Shown piece after piece: positions 32,575 through 42,318 of a stretch of DNA of 64,000 nucleotides (the stretch's first letter is position 1; each line of letters begins with the position of its first letter). The DNA is taken from assembly GCF_014654365.1 (NCBI RefSeq), contig NZ_BNAY01000003.1, forward strand, positions 62,001 through 126,000, in the 5' to 3' direction. The notes below the pieces were generated by a model. The model searched no databases. It saw only the letters and a list, made by a program, of their open reading frames with translations, and was not told where the DNA came from. Origin of the DNA: Amycolatopsis oliviviridis. GTDB lineage: Bacteria > Actinomycetota > Actinomycetes > Mycobacteriales > Pseudonocardiaceae. The translations under genes and the position numbers were made by a program.

Positions 32575-33771
32575 TCACACCTCTTGCTTCTGCGTCTGCT
32601 TGCGCATTCCGGCGAGTCCCGCCTGCCTCGCCCTGTCGACGACGCCCGCGATCTCCCTCGAAACCGCTTCAACGTCCTCCGGCGCCGAGGTATGCCCGAA
32701 CGAGAACCGCAGCGACCCGCGCGCGGCCGCCGGATCGGCACCCATGGCCAGCAGCACGTGGCTCGGCTGCGCGACACCCGCCGTGCACGCCGATCCAGTG
32801 GAACATTCGATGCCCTTGGCGTCCAAGAGCATCAACAGGCTGTCACCCGCGCAACCGGGGAAGGTGAAATGGGCGTGCGACGGCAGGCGCTCGCCCTCGC
32901 CGCCGTTGAGCACCACGTCCGGCACCTCGCGCCGGACCGCTTCGATCAGGTCGTCCCGCAGTTCGGCGACGCGTTTGGCGTACTCCTCGCGGCCTTCGAC
33001 CGTGGCCTTCACCGCGGTCGCGAACGCGATCACCGCGGGAACGTCGAGGGTGCCCGAGCGCACGCTGCGCTCTTGGCCGCCGCCGTGCAGCACCGGCACG
33101 CACGCGGTGTCGCGCCCGAGCAGCAGCGCGCCGACGCCGTACGGGCCGCCCAGTTTGTGCGCGGTCAGGGTCAGCGCGGCTGCGCCGCTCTCGGCGAAGT
33201 CGACCGGAACAGCGCCGACGGCCTGGACCGCGTCGGTGTGCAGCGGGATCTCGTGTCCGGCGCAGACGGCGGCCAGTTCGGCGATCGGGTTGACCGTGCC
33301 GACCTCGTTGTTCGCCCACATCACGGTGGCCAGCGCGACCGTCTCGGGCTCCTCGCCGATGGCCTCGCGCAGCGACTCCGGGGACACCCGGCCCGCCTGG
33401 TCGGCCTCGACCCAGACGATCTCGGCGCCCGCGTGCTGCTCCAGCCACTCGACCGATTCGAGGACGGCGTGGTGCTCGACGGTGCTGCACAGCACCCGGC
33501 GGCGTTTCGGGTCCTCGCCGTGGCGGGCCCAGAAGATGCCCTTGACCGCGAGGTTGTCGCTCTCCGTGCCACCGGCGGTGAAGATCACCTCGGACGGCCG
33601 GGCGCCCAGCGCCTCCGCGATCACCTCACGGGCCTCTTCGACCCGGCGGCGGGCCCGGCGGCCCGAGGAATGCAGCGCGGAGGCGTTGCCCACTGTGGAC
33701 AGCGCCTCGGACATCGCCGCTACGGCTTCGGGCAACATCGGGGTGGTCGCCGCGTGGTCGAGATAGGTCAT
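32575..33771 (-). CDS. Cysteine desulfurase (IscS/NifS family)
   Basis: A pyridoxal phosphate enzyme (398 residues) releasing sulfur from cysteine. It starts [30 protein letters not shown] and a His in [11 protein letters not shown] line the cofactor, and the PLP lysine is in [13 protein letters not shown] (about residue 200). The persulfide Cys lies in [13 protein letters not shown] (about residue 320). It is directly upstream of mnmA (as Rv3025c is of trmU in M. tuberculosis), so tRNA thiolation and Fe-S cluster supply are likely roles. Confidence 0.95.
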   Translation of the reverse strand: MTYLDHAATTPMLPEAVAAMSEALSTVGNASALHSSGRRARRRVEEAREVIAEALGARPSEVIFTAGGTESDNLAVKGIFWARHGEDPKRRRVLCSTVEHHAVLESVEWLEQHAGAEIVWVEADQAGRVSPESLREAIGEEPETVALATVMWANNEVGTVNPIAELAAVCAGHEIPLHTDAVQAVGAVPVDFAESGAAALTLTAHKLGGPYGVGALLLGRDTACVPVLHGGGQERSVRSGTLDVPAVIAFATAVKATVEGREEYAKRVAELRDDLIEAVRREVPDVVLNGGEGERLPSHAHFTFPGCAGDSLLMLLDAKGIECSTGSACTAGVAQPSHVLLAMGADPAAARGSLRFSFGHTSAPEDVEAVSREIAGVVDRARQAGLAGMRKQTQKQEV

Positions 33772-33819
33772 CGCCTTACCAGGGTAGACCGCTCCGGGGC
33801 GTGACCAAGCCCACCCTGG

Positions 33820-35199
33820 TCAGCGGGTGGCCCCGCTCATAGCCGAAGGCCACCGGCCGGTGAGCCGCACCCCGAGCAGCGCGATGCCGGTCAGCAGCAC
33901 CGAAAGCACCAAGATCGCCACCGTCGGCTCCTTCGCCGACGCCAGCGAAGCGAGCAGAACCCCGCCCAAACCGATGGTCAGGGCCGATCCGACCCAGTCG
34001 CCGAGCTGGAGCGCCGAGGTGTTGAACCCGCGTTCGGCCTCCGGCGAGTAGCGGAGCAGCAGCACCGAGATCGCGGGCATCGCGATGCCCATCCCGGAGC
34101 CGCCGATCGCCGACGCCACGAACGCCATCCAGGCGGGGAACGAGGGCAGCGGGACGAAGACGAAGATCGCCAGACCGGCCGCGACCAGCGCGAATCCGGT
34201 CCGCAGGGAAGCCTCGCGCGACCAGTCGAGCATGCGGCCCTGCAGCATCGACCCCGCCGACCAGCCCAGCGCGGTCACCGTCAGCGGCAGTCCGGCCAGC
34301 GCGGGGCTGTACCCGTGGACCTCGGTCATCGTGAGCGGCAGGTACGCCTCCATCCCGGCGTACGCGCCCGCGATCAGCCCGCGCGAAGCGATCACTGTCG
34401 GCAACCCCGGCCGCGACGTCAGTGTCCCGGCGGGCAGGAGTTTGCGGAGCGCGTACGCCAGGGCCGCCAGTCCGGCACCGCCGTAGGCCAGCGCGGCGAG
34501 CGACGGGTGCTGCGCCGCCCAGGTGAGCGCGGCGACACCGAGGGCGGCGACCACCGCGGGCACGACCCCGGCGCGGCGCGCGGACTCGCCGGGCACGTGC
34601 CGGGGCAGTTTCCGGGTGACGACGACCAGCAGTCCGACGCCGATGGCGGTCAGCGGGATCAGCCCGAGGAACACCCAGCGCCAGCCGACGCTCACGGTCA
34701 CCACGCCCGCGATCGACGGCCCGATCACCGCAGGCAGCACCCACGCGGCGGCGTTGGCGGCGTAGATCACCGGGCGTTCGCGGTCACTGAAGGTGAGCGC
34801 GATCAGCAGCGACACCGAGACCAGCAGGAGCCCGGAACCGAAACCCTGCAGCGCCCTGCCGAGCAGGAGCACCGGCATGTCGTGCGCGAGCCCCGCCACC
34901 AGCAGCCCGACCGCGAACAACGCGGTCCCGGCGAGCAGCGCGGGCGCCGGGCCCTTGCGATCACCCAGCCGCCCGGACAGGACGGTCGCGACGACGCTCG
35001 CGACCAGGAAGGTGGTGAAGGGCCAGGCGTACAGGGCGAGGCCGTCGAGATCGGCGACCATCGTCGGCATCGCGGTCGCGACACCCATGCTCTCGAACGC
35101 GATGAGCGTGACCATGAGCAGCAGCCCGACGGTGGTCACACGGTGTTCCGGCGTCCAAAGGACACCCTTCGGCTTCGCCTTGTCCCCAGTGATCGTCAT
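33820..35199 (-). CDS. MFS-family efflux transporter
   Basis: A 459-residue integral membrane protein with twelve or more hydrophobic segments from about residue 30 on. The loop GRLGDRKGPAPALLAG between segments 2 and 3 matches the major facilitator motif (GxLaDrxGrk), and SLLIALTFSDRERPVIYAANAAA follows motif C-like region. Likely a drug:proton antiporter; the cargo is unknown. The ATG at 35199 has GGAGGT 12 bases upstream; an in-frame TTG further up has no site. A LuxR-type regulator lies directly upstream on the same strand. Confidence 0.88.
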   Translation of the reverse strand: MTITGDKAKPKGVLWTPEHRVTTVGLLLMVTLIAFESMGVATAMPTMVADLDGLALYAWPFTTFLVASVVATVLSGRLGDRKGPAPALLAGTALFAVGLLVAGLAHDMPVLLLGRALQGFGSGLLLVSVSLLIALTFSDRERPVIYAANAAAWVLPAVIGPSIAGVVTVSVGWRWVFLGLIPLTAIGVGLLVVVTRKLPRHVPGESARRAGVVPAVVAALGVAALTWAAQHPSLAALAYGGAGLAALAYALRKLLPAGTLTSRPGLPTVIASRGLIAGAYAGMEAYLPLTMTEVHGYSPALAGLPLTVTALGWSAGSMLQGRMLDWSREASLRTGFALVAAGLAIFVFVPLPSFPAWMAFVASAIGGSGMGIAMPAISVLLLRYSPEAERGFNTSALQLGDWVGSALTIGLGGVLLASLASAKEPTVAILVLSVLLTGIALLGVRLTGRWPSAMSGATR

Positions 35200-35232
35200 A
35201 CGACGAGCCTGCAACCTCCAGTTCGGTGGAGG

Positions 35233-36501
35233 TCAAGCACTGACGGGCGCCAGCCGCAGCTCCCGCGCCAGCACCGCGGCCTCGCCGCGTGAGGTGACTT
35301 CCAGCTTTCCCAGGATCTTCCGCACGTGGAATTTCACCGTGTGCTCGGTCAGCTGGAGCTCTTCGGCGATCTGCCGGTTCCGCTTGCCGAGCGCGATCCC
35401 GGCGAGGACTTCGAGTTCACGCGAGTTCAGCCTGTCCAGCGGGCGCAGCTCCGGGGTCTCCGCGACCCCCAGCGGCAGGATCGCGGTGATCGTGGCGCCC
35501 CAGCCGGGGACGGCGTCGACCTCCCAGCGGCCGTCGAGCGGGGTGATCCGCTCGGTGAGACCGGGGGAAGGCACGGCGCGGGCGACGTCCGGGCCGTCGT
35601 CGCGCACGGTGATCCGGAGACCTCCGCCGTCGATCAGCCAGGAAGCGCGGACGCGGGAGCTGCCACGTTCCAGCGCGGCGAGCACGAGGCCCCGGGTGAC
35701 CGTGCGCGCGGTGTGCGCGATGTCCTGCGGGAGTGGCCGGTCGTCGTCGGGCCCGGCGAGGTCGACGGTCATGTCGTTGTGGCGCACCAAGGGATCCAGC
35801 TGCGCGGCGAGGGTGTCGAACGCCGCCGACGCCGGTTCCGCCGAGAGCTCCTGATCACGATCGGCGACCGAGCGCAGTTCGACGAGCGCGGCCGCGGCGA
35901 GGTCGGTCGCCGTCTGGCGGGCGGCGGCGTCGCCGAGCTGACGGGACCGCAACACGGCGAGCAGGGACGCCAGCGTGGTCGCGTGGGTCTGCCCCAGATC
36001 GGTGATCGTCTGCGCCCGCGCGGTCGCGGCCGCCAGGTTGCTCGCGATGATCTCGGGTTCGGGATCCGTGGCACGCTGGGCGGCGCTGACGCTGACGATG
36101 CCCCACAACTTGGCGGCGATCTCGAGCGCGTTGTCCGCGGGCGCGTCCTCGGTGGGGACGAGCGCGATCATGGCGCCCTTGCCGATCACCGGCGCCGACG
36201 TCAGGACGACGAGTTTCCGCCGCTTCCCGCCGAGCGTCTCCTCGGTCACCACCGCCTGCCCCGGGACGCCGAGCGCGGCGAGCCGCTGCAGCTCCGCGCT
36301 CGTGACCGCGGCGGTGATCACGGGATCGCCGTGGACCTTGATCGGGATCCGGGAACAGTCACCGGTCTCCATGGCGGCGGCCCGGTGCGGCAGGACGGCC
36401 GCGGCCGCGGCGGAGAAACGCGGCAGGAGTTCGGCGCGCGTGGCGGCGAGCATGTGCTCGACCTGGCTCAGCACGTACAGCGGATCCGTCCACTCGTCCA
36501 T
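35233..36501 (-). CDS. LuxR-type regulator with HATPase-like domain
   Basis: A 422-residue cytoplasmic regulator. The C-terminus is a LuxR/NarL helix-turn-helix: LNSRELEVLAGIALGKRNRQ and AEELQLTEHTVKFHVRKILG (about residues 355-400). Upstream, residues about 250-345 read like a histidine-kinase ATPase domain: ARTVTRGLVLAALERGSSRV, then LRITVRDDGPDVARA and VPGWGATITAILPLG. The first 170 residues resemble a GAF-type sensor. No Asp-receiver domain is visible. It is therefore a sensor-output fusion on one chain. Targets probably include the MFS gene 33 bases downstream. Confidence 0.78.
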   Translation of the reverse strand: MDEWTDPLYVLSQVEHMLAATRAELLPRFSAAAAAVLPHRAAAMETGDCSRIPIKVHGDPVITAAVTSAELQRLAALGVPGQAVVTEETLGGKRRKLVVLTSAPVIGKGAMIALVPTEDAPADNALEIAAKLWGIVSVSAAQRATDPEPEIIASNLAAATARAQTITDLGQTHATTLASLLAVLRSRQLGDAAARQTATDLAAAALVELRSVADRDQELSAEPASAAFDTLAAQLDPLVRHNDMTVDLAGPDDDRPLPQDIAHTARTVTRGLVLAALERGSSRVRASWLIDGGGLRITVRDDGPDVARAVPSPGLTERITPLDGRWEVDAVPGWGATITAILPLGVAETPELRPLDRLNSRELEVLAGIALGKRNRQIAEELQLTEHTVKFHVRKILGKLEVTSRGEAAVLARELRLAPVSA

Positions 36502-36636
36502 GACTCCACAGTAGGCGCGTCCATCGTGGGCGACGCTGCTCGCCCGGCTAGTGAACACTGCTCGTCCGAGTGGTTCGGGCGGGGTGCGGGCGGCGCTTGA
36601 CTGATCGCAGCGAAGACAACCGAAACAGGAGTGAAC

Positions 36637-37527
36637 ATGCGAGCGATCACCATCACCCAGTACGGCGACACCGACGTCCTGCGGTCCGCCGAGGCGCCGG
36701 TGCCGGAGCCCGGCCCGGGTCAGGTGCGGGTCGCGGTCAAGGCCGCCGGCGTCAACCCGATCGACTGGAAGATCCGGTCCGGTGCCATGGTGGAGGTCTA
36801 CCCGGTCGAGTTCCCACACATCCTCGGCCACGAATTCGCGGGCGTGGTGGACGCCGTGGGCGAGGGCGCCGGATTCGCCGTCGGGGACGAGGTCTTCGGC
36901 TGGGCCGACACCGGGTCCTACGCGGAGTACGCGCTGGCGAGCAAGCTCACCCGCAAACCCGCCGGGCTTTCGTGGGCAGAAGCCGCCGCGCTGCCCGTCG
37001 CCGGTGAGACGGCGTTGCGCGTGCTGGGCGAACTGGAGATCAAGCCGGGCGAAACGCTCGTGCTCCACGGGGCGAGCGGCCAGGTCGGCCGGGTCGCGAC
37101 GCAGGCCGCGGTCGCACTGGGCGCCACGGTCATCGGGCTGGCGGGCGCTTCGTCGCTGGACGAGGTGAAGGAACTCGGCGCGGTTCCGGTGCAGTACGGC
37201 GACGGCTGGGTTTCGCGGGTCCGCTCGGCCGCGCCGGACGGCGTCGACGCGGTGTTCGACGCGGCGGGCTTCGGCGTCCTGGCCGACTCCGTCGACCTGC
37301 TCGGGTCACCCGACCGGCTGATCACCATCGCCGACCCGGCCGCGTACGCGCAGGGACTGAAGTTCTCGGCGGGCGGGGAGCAGACCGCCGCGGTGCTGGA
37401 GGATCTCGTCTCGCGTGGGCTGAAGCTCAAGCTGGGGACCGCTTACGCGCTGGCTGATGCCGCGGAGGCGCACCGGGAAAGCGCGACGGGGCACGCGGGC
37501 GGGAAGATCACGCTGACGCTGTCTTGA
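36637..37527 (+). CDS. Quinone oxidoreductase-like MDR enzyme
   Basis: A zinc-free medium-chain dehydrogenase/reductase of 296 residues. It begins MRAITITQYGDTDVLR, has the substrate-side GVNPIDWKIRSG (about residues 38-50), LGHEFAGVVDAVGEG and the NADPH-binding LVLHGASGQVGRVATQAA (about 142-160). No structural-zinc Cys cluster. Reduces quinones or alkenals in related enzymes. The ATG at 36637 has AGGAG 5 bases upstream; a GTG two codons earlier is less likely. Divergent from the LuxR-type regulator, which may control it. Confidence 0.9.
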   Translation: MRAITITQYGDTDVLRSAEAPVPEPGPGQVRVAVKAAGVNPIDWKIRSGAMVEVYPVEFPHILGHEFAGVVDAVGEGAGFAVGDEVFGWADTGSYAEYALASKLTRKPAGLSWAEAAALPVAGETALRVLGELEIKPGETLVLHGASGQVGRVATQAAVALGATVIGLAGASSLDEVKELGAVPVQYGDGWVSRVRSAAPDGVDAVFDAAGFGVLADSVDLLGSPDRLITIADPAAYAQGLKFSAGGEQTAAVLEDLVSRGLKLKLGTAYALADAAEAHRESATGHAGGKITLTLS

Positions 37528-37551
37528 TGCCGAGGTGTGTCAACCCCCAGC

Positions 37552-37606
37552 TGCAATGAAGGGGCCTTTCATAGCAAATTTTGCTATGAAAGGCCCCTTC
37601 ATTGCA
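37552..37606. repeat. Perfect 55-base palindrome, second copy
   Basis: Nearly identical to the one at 24341, with the central base T instead of A. The arms are TGCAATGAAGGGGCC... and its complement. It lies between the convergent quinone-reductase and PlsC genes. Confidence 0.85.
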
Positions 37607-37614
37607 CGCGTGGG

Positions 37615-38496
37615 TTACTGAGTGGGCACTTTCACGACGGGGGCAGGAGCGAAGGCGCGCCGCCGCCGCTGTGCCGGGATCTGCACCCGTCCCAGCGCCG
37701 CCTGCACCGCGGATTCCGCCAGCGCGGCCAGTTCCCGCCGGTCCGAAGCGCGGCCCGGCGCGATCTCCGGGCACACGTGCACCTCCAGCACCAGACCGCG
37801 CAGAGCCGCCACCCGCCGCAGCGAGGCGATGAGCGACTCCGGCCCGATGAACGCCGGCTGTGTCGTCTCCCGCCCGTCGGCGAGCCGGAAGCGCAGCGCG
37901 AGCGGCCGCACCGGGACACCGCCGTCGATCGCGGCCTGGAAGGTCGCCGGGCGGAACCGGCCCGAGCCCAGGCCGCACCACGTGGTGCCTTCCGGGGTGA
38001 CGCTGACGAGTGATCCGCCGCGCATCGCGTCGGCGAGTTCGTCCATGGTCGCGGGCAGGCTCCGCAGGTTCTCCCGGTCGAGGAAGATGCTGCCGCCGCG
38101 GCGGACCAGCAGGCCGAGCACCGGCCAGGTGCCGACCTCCTTCTTGGCGAGCGCCCGCATCGGCTGGACGGCGTTGACCGCGATGATGTCCAGCCACGAG
38201 ATGTGGTTGTTCACCACGAGCGCGCCGCGGCCCGGCACGGCGCGGAACCGTTCGTCACCGAGGACGCGCAGCCGTACCCCGAACGAGCGAAGGATCCCGG
38301 CGAACAGCAGGCGCACCAACCGTTCCCGGGGCATGCCGCGCAGCACGAGCACCAGCGGCGCGGCGAGGAAGGCGCCGAAGATGACGCCGATCGCCGCGGT
38401 GAACCGCAGGACACGCCGCGGGAACGCCACGGTCGGCGCCCCTTCGGTCAGGCAGCCGTCGCCACACGGCGACTTCGGCATCCAGGAGTGGGTCAT
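37615..38496 (-). CDS. PlsC-type acyltransferase (OlsA-like)
   Basis: A membrane-associated 1-acyl acyltransferase of 293 residues. One hydrophobic segment (IGVIFGAFLAAPLVLVL, about residues 36-52) precedes the catalytic NHISWLDI (the NHxxxxD form, about residues 96-103); the second block is GSIFLDRE and the third TPEGTTWCG. It follows the acyl-ornithine-type N-acyltransferase gene with an ATGA overlap. That pair is the layout of ornithine-lipid genes (OlsB then OlsA). In M. tuberculosis the same position holds Rv3026c. Exact substrate not shown. Confidence 0.87.
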   Translation of the reverse strand: MTHSWMPKSPCGDGCLTEGAPTVAFPRRVLRFTAAIGVIFGAFLAAPLVLVLRGMPRERLVRLLFAGILRSFGVRLRVLGDERFRAVPGRGALVVNNHISWLDIIAVNAVQPMRALAKKEVGTWPVLGLLVRRGGSIFLDRENLRSLPATMDELADAMRGGSLVSVTPEGTTWCGLGSGRFRPATFQAAIDGGVPVRPLALRFRLADGRETTQPAFIGPESLIASLRRVAALRGLVLEVHVCPEIAPGRASDRRELAALAESAVQAALGRVQIPAQRRRRAFAPAPVVKVPTQ

Positions 38497-39275
38497 CCCT
38501 GCTCCCCCAGGAAGAACTTGAGATACCGCTCGTCGACGTTGTGCAGATCCAGCAGGACGAAGAAATCCGCGACGCCGAAATCCTCGTCCAGCGCGGGCGG
38601 GCCGTAGGTTTTCGCGCCCAGGCGCGTGTAGCCCTTGATGAGCGGCGGGAGGATCGCGCGGCCGGGCCGCTCGACGCCTTCGGTCCGCCACGGGCGCAAC
38701 GGCTTCACCCGAAGGGATTCGTCCGCGTAATGCTTGGCGCGCAGGACATCCCAGACGCCTGCCGCGTAGACCCCGCCGTCGTTCAGCGGTACGGACGCGC
38801 AGCCCGCGAGGTACCGGTGACCGGCCAGCAGCATGTAGCGCCCGATCCCCGCCCAGACGAGGCTCACCACGGCGCCGCTGCGGTGGTCGGGATGCACGCA
38901 CGAACGGCCCGTCTCGACCAGCGAAGGACGCAGTGAATCGAGCGCCGTGAGGTCGAATTCGCTGTCGGAGTACAGCTTTCCCGCTCGCGCGGCCCGATCG
39001 GGCGGCAGCATCCGGTACGTGCCCACGATCTCGCCGGTGTTGTCGTCGCGCACCACGAGGTGGTCGCAGAACTCGTCGAAGTAGTCGACGTCGAGGCCGG
39101 GTTCGAGCGAATTGAGCGTCGCTCCCATTTCCTCGGCGAAAACCTGATGACGGAGACGCTGCGCGGCTACGACTTCTTCATTCCCGTTGGCCACGAGGAG
39201 GGAGTAGCGCGGCGCGTCGGCCGGGAGTTCGACACCTGCCTGGTCAGTACTGACGAGGAGCTGTGACGTCGTCAT
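38493..39275 (-). CDS. OlsB-like acyl-ACP N-acyltransferase (GNAT fold)
   Basis: A 260-residue enzyme of the OlsB/hemolysin-acyltransferase-like GNAT group, which in its best-known members links a 3-hydroxyacyl-ACP to ornithine. Family blocks are [16 protein letters not shown] (about residues 40-55), [41 protein letters not shown] and [18 protein letters not shown]. The ATG at 39275 (MTTSQLLV) is preferred to a TTG two codons upstream. Its end overlaps the PlsC gene. Together they suggest ornithine-lipid or related lipoamino acid synthesis; inference. Confidence 0.82.
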   Translation of the reverse strand: MTTSQLLVSTDQAGVELPADAPRYSLLVANGNEEVVAAQRLRHQVFAEEMGATLNSLEPGLDVDYFDEFCDHLVVRDDNTGEIVGTYRMLPPDRAARAGKLYSDSEFDLTALDSLRPSLVETGRSCVHPDHRSGAVVSLVWAGIGRYMLLAGHRYLAGCASVPLNDGGVYAAGVWDVLRAKHYADESLRVKPLRPWRTEGVERPGRAILPPLIKGYTRLGAKTYGPPALDEDFGVADFFVLLDLHNVDERYLKFFLGEQG

Positions 39276-39394
39276 AACCAAGGTCTACCCCTGGAGGGGT
39301 ACCAACGACAATGCGCCCGATGGCCGATTAGTGCACGTTCAGTTAATTGCGGGTTCTCAGGCTTCTCTCAGGGTGGAAGATCACTTCCGGGTCA

Positions 39395-39434
39395 CAGAAA
39401 AGGGGCCGCCAGGGAAATTGATCCCGGCGGCCCC
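39395..39434 (-). terminator. Rho-independent terminator of etfB-etfA
   Basis: On the minus strand, a stem of GGGGCCGCCGGGA pairing TCCCTGGCGGCCCC, with a central bulge, is followed by CTTTTCTGT. It lies 18 bases after the etfA stop. Confidence 0.82.
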
Positions 39435-39451
39435 TTCGCTGAATGCGAGAC

Positions 39452-40411
39452 TCAGCCCTTGCGCTTCTGGACCTCTTCGGTCAGCTGCGGCGCGACGTTG
39501 AACAGGTCGCCCACCACACCGAAGTCGGCGATCTCGAAGATCGGCGCCTCGGCGTCCTTGTTGACCGCGATGATGGTCTTCGAGGTCTGCATGCCGGCCC
39601 GGTGCTGGATCGCGCCGGAGATGCCCAGCGCGATGTACAGCTGGGGCGAGACCGTCTTACCGGTCTGGCCGACCTGGAACTGCGCCGGGTAGTAGCCCGA
39701 GTCGACGGCGGCGCGGGAAGCACCGACGGCCGCGCCGAGCGAGTCGGCCAGCGTCTCGACGACGTCGAACTTCTCGGCCGAGCCGACACCGCGGCCACCG
39801 GAGACGACGACCGAGGCCTCGGTCAGCTCCGGACGGTCGCCACCGACGATCGGCTCGACACCGGTGACCTTGGCGGACTTCGCCGGGTCGCCGGCGGGGA
39901 CCTCGACGGTCTCCTCGGCGGCGGCACCGTCGGCCTGGGTCGCCTCGACCGCGCCCGGGCGGACCGAGATGACCGGGACACCCTTGGTGGACTTGGACTT
40001 CACGGAGAACGCGCCACCGAAGATGGACTGGTCGACGCTGCCGTCGCCGTTCACGCCGACGGCGTCGTACAGCAGACCGGAGCCGAGGCGGACCGCGACC
40101 CGGGCGGACACCTCCTTGCCCTCGGCGCTGGCCGCGACGAGCACGGCGGCCGGGGAGGTCCGCTCCGCCAGCGCGGCGAGGACGTCCACCTTCGGGGTGA
40201 CCAGGAAGCCGGTGGCGTTGTCGCCCTCGGCGACGTACACCTTGGCGGCGCCGTGCGCGGCGAGGGCTTCCTTCGCCTTGGCGGCGGTGCCGGTCGGGCC
40301 GACGACGACCGCGGACGGCTCACCCAGTTCCCGAGCGGCGGTCAGCAGCTCGAGCGTGACCTTCTTGACTTCACCGTCGACGTGGTCGACGAGGACGAGT
40401 ACTTCAGCCAT
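39452..40411 (-). CDS. etfA: Electron transfer flavoprotein alpha subunit
   Basis: The FAD-binding subunit of ETF, which passes electrons from acyl-CoA dehydrogenases to the quinone pool. It has 319 residues. The N-terminal domain starts [16 protein letters not shown]; the FAD region is [20 protein letters not shown] (from about residue 213) and [20 protein letters not shown], with [19 protein letters not shown] near the end. It is 26 bases downstream of etfB in the same operon, order etfB-etfA as in Rv3029c-Rv3028c. A terminator closes it. Confidence 0.96.
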   Translation of the reverse strand: MAEVLVLVDHVDGEVKKVTLELLTAARELGEPSAVVVGPTGTAAKAKEALAAHGAAKVYVAEGDNATGFLVTPKVDVLAALAERTSPAAVLVAASAEGKEVSARVAVRLGSGLLYDAVGVNGDGSVDQSIFGGAFSVKSKSTKGVPVISVRPGAVEATQADGAAAEETVEVPAGDPAKSAKVTGVEPIVGGDRPELTEASVVVSGGRGVGSAEKFDVVETLADSLGAAVGASRAAVDSGYYPAQFQVGQTGKTVSPQLYIALGISGAIQHRAGMQTSKTIIAVNKDAEAPIFEIADFGVVGDLFNVAPQLTEEVQKRKG

Positions 40412-40437
40412 TTCCCTATTCCTCCTCGTAACCTGTC

Positions 40438-41223
40438 TCAGATGAGCTTCTGCGCGACCAGGTAGGCGGCCACCTTGCTGCCGCCGTCGCCCTCGTCCTC
40501 GACGCGCTCACCGGCGGTGCGCGGCGGCTTCGGGGAGGCTTCGAGCACGGACGACCAGGCGTTGCCGAGGCCGACCTCGCCGGCGTCGAGGCCCAGGTCC
40601 GCGACGGTCAGCGTCTCGACCGGCTTCTTCTTGGCGGCCATGATCCCCTTGAAGGAGGGGTAGCGCGGCTCGTTGATCTTCTCGCCGACGCTGACGACCG
40701 CGGGCAGGTTCGCCTCGAGGTGCGTGACGCCGTCCTCGGTGTAGCGGTCGGCCTTGATCGAGGTGCCCTCGACGGTCAGCTCGTTCACGTGGGTCAGCTG
40801 CGGCAGGCCGAGCAGCTCGGCGATGATCGCCGGCACGGCGCCACCGCGGCCGTCGGAGGCCTCGTTGCCGGTGATGACCAGGTCGAAGCCTTCGACCTTC
40901 GAGATCGCGGCGGCCAGCACCTTGGCGGTGGCGATCGCGTCGGAACCGTGCAGGGCCTCGTCGGAGACGTGGATGGCCTTGTCGGCGCCCATGGACAGCG
41001 CCTTGCGGATCGCGTCGGTCGCGCGGTCGGGACCCACCGAGACGACGGTGACCTCGCCCTCGCCGGCTTCCTTGATCTTCAGGGCTTCTTCGACGGCCTT
41101 CTCGTTGATCTCGTCGAGCACGGCGTCGGCGGATTCGCGGTCAAGAGTGTTGTCGGCACCGGAGAGCTTCCGCTCCGAGTAGGTGTCCGGTACCTGCTTG
41201 ACCAGGACAACGATGTTCGTCAT
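40438..41223 (-). CDS. etfB: Electron transfer flavoprotein beta subunit
   Basis: The AMP-binding partner of EtfA, 261 residues. Marks are MTNIVVLVKQVPDTYSER, LDEINEKAVEEALKIKEAGEG (cut here at 20 residues), VSVGPDRATDAIRKAL and the signature VITGNEASDGRGGAVPAIIAE around residues 120-140. The C-terminal tail IMAAKKKPVETLTVADLGLD is the recognition loop used to dock on dehydrogenases. The ATG at 41223 has GGGAGG 12 bases upstream; the frame extends beyond with no family similarity. Confidence 0.96.
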   Translation of the reverse strand: MTNIVVLVKQVPDTYSERKLSGADNTLDRESADAVLDEINEKAVEEALKIKEAGEGEVTVVSVGPDRATDAIRKALSMGADKAIHVSDEALHGSDAIATAKVLAAAISKVEGFDLVITGNEASDGRGGAVPAIIAELLGLPQLTHVNELTVEGTSIKADRYTEDGVTHLEANLPAVVSVGEKINEPRYPSFKGIMAAKKKPVETLTVADLGLDAGEVGLGNAWSSVLEASPKPPRTAGERVEDEGDGGSKVAAYLVAQKLI

Positions 41224-41466
41224 GGGTCTACTTCGACCTCCCGTTAGTGGCCGGCGTCGGCCACGGGGCAACAGCTCTACTGGCCGGTAGATTAGGGCCA
41301 TTTCAGTCCCGCGGCCCGCCGAGGTGACCTCATTCACCTGGATGCACGTTTTAGTGGGACCATCGTCCAGGTATTTCACCCGGAAGTGAGTGTAACCGCG
41401 CGACTAACCCGAACGGCCGTACTCGGGGGTACTCCCGGCAGAGGGGAAGGGTTAACCTGCCGCACC

Positions 41467-42318
41467 ATGCGTTCCATGCCCGGCCCTGTCGCCGTGATCA
41501 CGGACTCGACCGCCTGCCTTCCCGCCCCGGTCGCCGAACGCTGGGGAATCGGCGTCGTTCAGGTCCAACTGCAGGTCGGAGAGCAGTTCGACGAGGAGAA
41601 CCGCTACGACCGCGAAGAGATCATCGACCATCTGCGCGCCGGGACGCCGGTGAGGACGGCGCCGCCCGAGGTCGCCGCGTTCTTCTGGGCTTTCCAGGAC
41701 GCCGCGAGCAAGGGCGCCTCGGCGATCGTCAGCGTCCACATCTCGGGACGGATGTCGGAGACGGTGAACGCCGCCCGCGAGGCCGCCCAGCAGGTGAACA
41801 TCCCCGTCCACGTCCTCGACAGCGGGACCACCGGGATGAGCCTCGGTTTCGCGGCGACGTCGGCGGCCAAGGTCGCCGCCGCCGGAGGGCAGGCCACGCG
41901 CGTCATCGACGCGGCCGAACGCCGCTTCCGCGGCAGCCGGGAGATCCTCTACGTCGACACGCTGGAGTTCCTGCGCCGCGGCGGCCGGATCGGCGCCGCG
42001 CAGGCGTTCCTCGGCTCCGCGTTCTCGATCAAACCCCTGCTGACCTTGAAGAACGGCGAGGTCGCCCCGCTGACCCGGGTGCCGGGCCAGCGGCGGGCCC
42101 TCACCAAACTCGTCGACCTCGCGGTGGACTGCGCGGGCGATCAGGACGTCGAGATCGCCATCACCCGGTTCGGCCCGGACGAACGCGATCTGGAGATCGG
42201 CGGGCGGCTGCGGGCGCGGCTGCCCAAAATGGTCGACAGCACCCTGGTCGACGCCAGCATGATCCTCGGTGCCCACCTCGGTCCCGGCGCCATCGGCATC
42301 ACGGTGTCGCCGGTGTAG
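41467..42318 (+). CDS. DegV family fatty-acid-binding protein
   Basis: A 283-residue DegV/FakB-like protein that binds one fatty acid between two domains. The family start is VAVITDSTACLP, followed by VVQVQLQVGEQFDEE, the loop with STGTPVRTAPPE-like block TPVRTAPPEVAAFFWAF, VSVHISGRMSETVNAA and VLDSGTTGMSLG; RRGGRIGAAQAFLGSAF is the conserved C-terminal turn. In Firmicutes such proteins supply fatty acid to the kinase FakA; no DAK-type partner is coded here. The ATG at 41467 follows TAACCT by 8 bases, so the mRNA may be leaderless. Confidence 0.85.
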   Translation: MRSMPGPVAVITDSTACLPAPVAERWGIGVVQVQLQVGEQFDEENRYDREEIIDHLRAGTPVRTAPPEVAAFFWAFQDAASKGASAIVSVHISGRMSETVNAAREAAQQVNIPVHVLDSGTTGMSLGFAATSAAKVAAAGGQATRVIDAAERRFRGSREILYVDTLEFLRRGGRIGAAQAFLGSAFSIKPLLTLKNGEVAPLTRVPGQRRALTKLVDLAVDCAGDQDVEIAITRFGPDERDLEIGGRLRARLPKMVDSTLVDASMILGAHLGPGAIGITVSPV

